From the NCBI RefSeq assembly GCF_015062935.1, contig NZ_SUTM01000010.1, positions 26,455 to 90,454 on the forward strand: a stretch of DNA of 64,000 nt, written 5' to 3'. How positions within the stretch are numbered: the first letter of the stretch is position 1; every line of letters starts with the position of its first letter. This stretch comes from Methanobrevibacter sp. GTDB taxonomy: Archaea > Methanobacteriota > Methanobacteria > Methanobacteriales > Methanobacteriaceae. The notes under the pieces are model-generated. The model searched no databases, was not told the DNA's origin, and saw nothing but the letters and a program-made list of their open reading frames with translations. Positions 60,949 to 64,000 of this stretch are shown here, piece by piece. The position numbers and the translations under genes were made by a program.

Positions 60949-63900
60949 TTAATTTTCTTTTCTTCTTATAAATGGGATAAACAAAGCTAACAACAGTAAC
61001 ACAATTGGGTTACCGGTAGCAAGTGTTTCGTGTTTAATGTGTTTTGGCACATGTTGTTTATGTGGAACAGGATGATCAGGGTTTTCTGGATTAACCGGAA
61101 CTTCAGGCTCAACAGGAACAGTATCATCAACCTCATTTGTAGTATTGGTATTGTTTACTGTATCATTTGTTTGATTGTTATCTGAAGTAGGGGTTAAAAT
61201 TGTGAAATTACCCTCATCACTTGTCATATTAACAGTATGGTTATTCTCAATAACTCCAATGGTATAATTGATTACTTTACCATCGTGATATACAGGCAAG
61301 TCATCGAAAGATAATTTCCAGTCATTGCCTGGGAATAAAGTAGCATTAGCAACAGGAACACCATCAGCATATAGAATAATTTCTATTTCTGGTGTACTGG
61401 TCTTTTCTTTTTCTTCTGTGTCTTTCCAAACTTTAGTAATGTTTACTGCAGTAATAACAGGAACGTGTGTATTAACAACAGTGAAATCATGTGCTCCATT
61501 TACTGAAATCGCAGTGGTATAATTAGCAACGCTAATTTCTTCAACGGAATACTCAATCATATTACCGTCTTTATAGACAGGTAAGTTTTCGAAAGAAGCA
61601 CTCCAATCGTCAGAAGCATCTAAAACAGCAAAACCAACAACATTACCATCAGCAACTAAAACAACAGTTACACTAGAAGGTCTTACACCGTCAGTATTGT
61701 TATTGTCCATCCAGACTTTTGTAATATTTACAGCAGTCACAACAGGAACGTGTGTATTAACAACAGTGAAATCATAATCTCCAACAACAGAAATTACAGA
61801 TGTGTAATTAGCAACACTAACTTCCTCAACAGAATACTCAATCACTTCACCAGCATCATAGACAGGTAAATCAGTGAAAGAAGCACTCCAATCGTTAGAA
61901 GCATCTAAAACAGTGGTTCCAACAACATTACCATCAGCAACTAAAACAACAGTAACATTAACAGGTCTAACACCATCTTGATCGTCATTGTCCCTCCAAA
62001 CTTTAGTAACATTAACAACAGTTACAACAGGAACATGAGTGTTAACAACACTGAAATCATAATCTCCAACAACAGAAATTACAGAAGTGTAATTAGCAAC
62101 ACTAACTTCCTCAACAGAATACTCAATCACTTCACCATCATCATAGACAGGTAAATCAGTGAAAGAAGCACTCCAATCGTTAGAAGCATCCAAAACAGCA
62201 GAACCAACAACACTACCATCAGCAACTAAAACAACAGTAACATTAACAGGTCTAACACCATCTTGATCGTCATTGTCCCTCCAAACTTTAGTAACATTAA
62301 CAACAGTTACAACAGGAACATGAGTGTTAACAACACTGAAATCATAATCTCCAACAACAGAAATTACAGAAGTGTAATTAGCAACACTAACTTCCTCAAC
62401 AGAATACTCAATCACTTCACCATCATCATAGACAGGTAAATCAGTGAAAGAAGCACTCCAATCGTTAGAAGCATCCAAAACAGCAGAACCAACAACACTA
62501 CCATCAGCAACTAAAACAACAGTAACATTAACAGGTCTAACACCATCTTGATTGTTATTGTCATTCCAAACTTTAGTAACATTAACAACAGTTACAACAG
62601 GAACATGAGTGTTAACAACAGTAAAGTCATACGCTGAATCAACTGAAATAACAGAAGTATAATTAGCAACACTAACTTCCTCAACAGAATACACAATCAC
62701 ATTACCAGCATCATAGACAGGCAAATCAGTGAAAGAAGCACTCCAATCGTTAGAAGCATCTAAAACAGCACTATCAACAACACTACCATCAGCAACTAAA
62801 ACAACAGTAACATTAACAGGCCTTACACCATCATTATTATCTGCATCATTCCAAACTTTAACAATGCTTACATTAGTTACAACAGGAACATGAGTGTTAA
62901 CAACAGTAAAGTCATACGCTGAATCAACTGAAATAACAGAAGTATAATTAGCAACACTAACTTCCTCAACAGAATACACAATCACATTACCAGCATCATA
63001 GACAGGCAAATCAGTGAAAGAAGCACTCCAATCGTTAGAAGCATCTAAAACAGCACTATCAACAACATTACCATCAGCAACTAAAACAACAGTAACATTA
63101 ACAGGTCTAACACCATCTTGGTTACTATTATCATTCCAAACTTTAACAACAGAAACATCAGTCACAGCAGGAACATGAGTATTTGTAACAGTCCAATCAT
63201 ATGCAGTATCATTAGAAACAACACTAGTATAATTAGAAATGCCAACTTCTTCAACAGAATACTCAATCAGTTCACCAGCATTATAGACTGGTAAGTTTTT
63301 GAAAGAAGCACTCCAATCGTTAGAAGCATCTAAAACAGCACTATCAACAATATTGCCTTCAGCAACTAAAACAACAGTAACATTAACAGGTCTAACACCA
63401 TCTTGGTTACTATTGTCATTCCAAACTTTAACAACACTAACATCAGTCACAGCTGGAACATGAGTATTTGTAACAGTCCAATTACCACGATCATCACTAT
63501 CAATACTGACAGAATAACCAGCAGGAACACTAGACTCATTAACAGTGTAAACAATCACAGTACCATTATGCTTATAAACATCCAAACCAGCAAAAGTAAA
63601 ACTCCAACCATTAGACGCATTCAAAACAGCACTATTAACCACAACACCATCAGCCAACAACTCAACAACAATCTCATCAGGCCTTACACCATCCTGATTG
63701 TCCTTATCGTTCCAAACTTTAACAACACTAACATTAGTAACCTCAGGAACATGAGTGTTATTGATTATATAATTATAACCGTCAACCTTAACAGTCACAG
63801 CTTTATAATCAGCAGGAACAAGTTTTTCCACAACAGTATAATTAATCAAAGCACCCTCGTTAACATAAACAGGTAAATCCTTGAAAGTATGTTTCCAACC

Positions 63901-64000
63901 ATTAGCATCATTCAACTCATATTCAGCAACAACACCAGTGTCATTACTCAACACAACAACAATACTAACAGGCCTAACACCATCCTGATTATCAACATCA
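60949..64000 (-). CDS. Surface protein with CNA-B repeats and C-terminal anchor (partial)
   Basis: At least 1016 residues; the 5' end lies beyond the window. It is built of ten visible CNA-B-type repeats of about 95 residues, each with VWxDxxxxDGVRP, SVxLxADG, DLPVYDxGxxIxYSVEE and NTHVP in order. The last repeat diverges (VWKDTEEKEKTST). The end is a Pro-rich stalk with PVNPENPDHPVPHK, a His/Lys stretch, then LATGNP, a hydrophobic helix and RRKEN, the layout of a sortase-like or membrane anchor. CNA-B domains often form isopeptide-stiffened stalks that present an adhesive head, presumably encoded upstream. Near-identical repeats suggest recent expansion. Confidence 0.85.
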   Translation of the reverse strand, partial: DVDNQDGVRPVSIVVVLSNDTGVVAEYELNDANGWKHTFKDLPVYVNEGALINYTVVEKLVPADYKAVTVKVDGYNYIINNTHVPEVTNVSVVKVWNDKDNQDGVRPDEIVVELLADGVVVNSAVLNASNGWSFTFAGLDVYKHNGTVIVYTVNESSVPAGYSVSIDSDDRGNWTVTNTHVPAVTDVSVVKVWNDNSNQDGVRPVNVTVVLVAEGNIVDSAVLDASNDWSASFKNLPVYNAGELIEYSVEEVGISNYTSVVSNDTAYDWTVTNTHVPAVTDVSVVKVWNDNSNQDGVRPVNVTVVLVADGNVVDSAVLDASNDWSASFTDLPVYDAGNVIVYSVEEVSVANYTSVISVDSAYDFTVVNTHVPVVTNVSIVKVWNDADNNDGVRPVNVTVVLVADGSVVDSAVLDASNDWSASFTDLPVYDAGNVIVYSVEEVSVANYTSVISVDSAYDFTVVNTHVPVVTVVNVTKVWNDNNNQDGVRPVNVTVVLVADGSVVGSAVLDASNDWSASFTDLPVYDDGEVIEYSVEEVSVANYTSVISVVGDYDFSVVNTHVPVVTVVNVTKVWRDNDDQDGVRPVNVTVVLVADGSVVGSAVLDASNDWSASFTDLPVYDDGEVIEYSVEEVSVANYTSVISVVGDYDFSVVNTHVPVVTVVNVTKVWRDNDDQDGVRPVNVTVVLVADGNVVGTTVLDASNDWSASFTDLPVYDAGEVIEYSVEEVSVANYTSVISVVGDYDFTVVNTHVPVVTAVNITKVWMDNNNTDGVRPSSVTVVLVADGNVVGFAVLDASDDWSASFENLPVYKDGNMIEYSVEEISVANYTTAISVNGAHDFTVVNTHVPVITAVNITKVWKDTEEKEKTSTPEIEIILYADGVPVANATLFPGNDWKLSFDDLPVYHDGKVINYTIGVIENNHTVNMTSDEGNFTILTPTSDNNQTNDTVNNTNTTNEVDDTVPVEPEVPVNPENPDHPVPHKQHVPKHIKHETLATGNPIVLLLLALFIPFIRRKEN
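61422..64000 (-). repeat. 285-bp tandem repeat array (CNA-B units)
   Basis: The same anchor text (gacaggtaaa) recurs at 61861, 62146 and 62431, a spacing of exactly 285 bp, and the phase continues through the array with more divergence towards both ends. The units covering about 62000-62560 are almost identical at nucleotide level. The repeat number could vary between strains and could be miscounted in short-read assemblies. Confidence 0.85.

Overview
The window looks like a piece of a methanogenic archaeon of the genus Methanobrevibacter or a close relative in the Methanobacteriaceae. The DNA is strongly AT-rich. It carries several very large, signal-peptide-bearing adhesin-like proteins with GGAIY-type beta-helix repeats and Ig-like C-terminal domains, as is typical of pseudomurein-walled gut methanogens. 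It also encodes an MsvR-like V4R redox regulator, an archaeal malate dehydrogenase-like protein, and tRNA-Leu(CAG) without an encoded CCA. These family assignments come from reading the translations; no search was run.

Layout. 1-8 kb: an N-terminally truncated EFR1-type ferredoxin, two tandem M14-like exported zinc-peptidase-like proteins, a disulphide oxidoreductase-like flavoprotein, and a 1022-residue protein made of a DUF4145-like start, a zinc ribbon and about eleven regularly spaced helix-turn-helix-like modules, followed by a translationally coupled 59-residue ORF. 8-10.5 kb: small flavin, membrane and Fe-S proteins and an exported protein. 10.5-17 kb: a surface-glycan operon (LicC-LicA fusion, TarI/IspD-type cytidylyltransferase, LicD, asparagine-synthase-like protein), then uracil-DNA glycosylase. 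17-20 kb: a four-gene TelA/XpaC-like membrane operon. 20-23 kb: malate dehydrogenase, SstT serine/threonine symporter and a bacterial-type Dtd in one operon. 23-34.5 kb: housekeeping and redox genes (amidohydrolase, MsvR-like regulator with a small partner, NUDIX, MFS exporter, GGGtGRT/NifU-like pair, ferredoxin with a LytS-type membrane sensor, alpha/beta hydrolase, a frameshifted Rpn-like gene, an iron-sulphur flavoprotein) and a Cas4-like nuclease without CRISPR.

35-49 kb is an adhesin island: three giant exported proteins on the minus strand with tRNA-Leu(CAG) between the second and third. The third contains a complete papain-type peptidase triad; the first ends in an unusual hydrophobic Gly/Ala-rich domain. 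49-60 kb holds an NhaC-type antiporter, a GNAT/zinc-ribbon protein, ketopantoate reductase-like protein, four SseB-like small proteins, MsrA-MsrB, Mrp/NBP35 and a CoA-disulphide-reductase-like enzyme. 61-64 kb is the C-terminal part of a fourth surface protein, built of 95-residue CNA-B repeats (285 bp period) and ending in a membrane anchor; it runs off the window.

Together the region combines cell-surface display and decoration (adhesins, lic-like cassette, TelA operon) with protection from oxygen and oxidised thiols (MsvR, MsrAB, flavoproteins, CoA-disulphide reductase). Many minus-strand genes end in a hairpin overlapping the stop codon followed by a T-run. The best candidates for something undescribed are the HTH-array protein with its coupled small ORF, the archaeal lic-like cassette, and the SseB-like cluster behind a perfect 12-bp inverted repeat.
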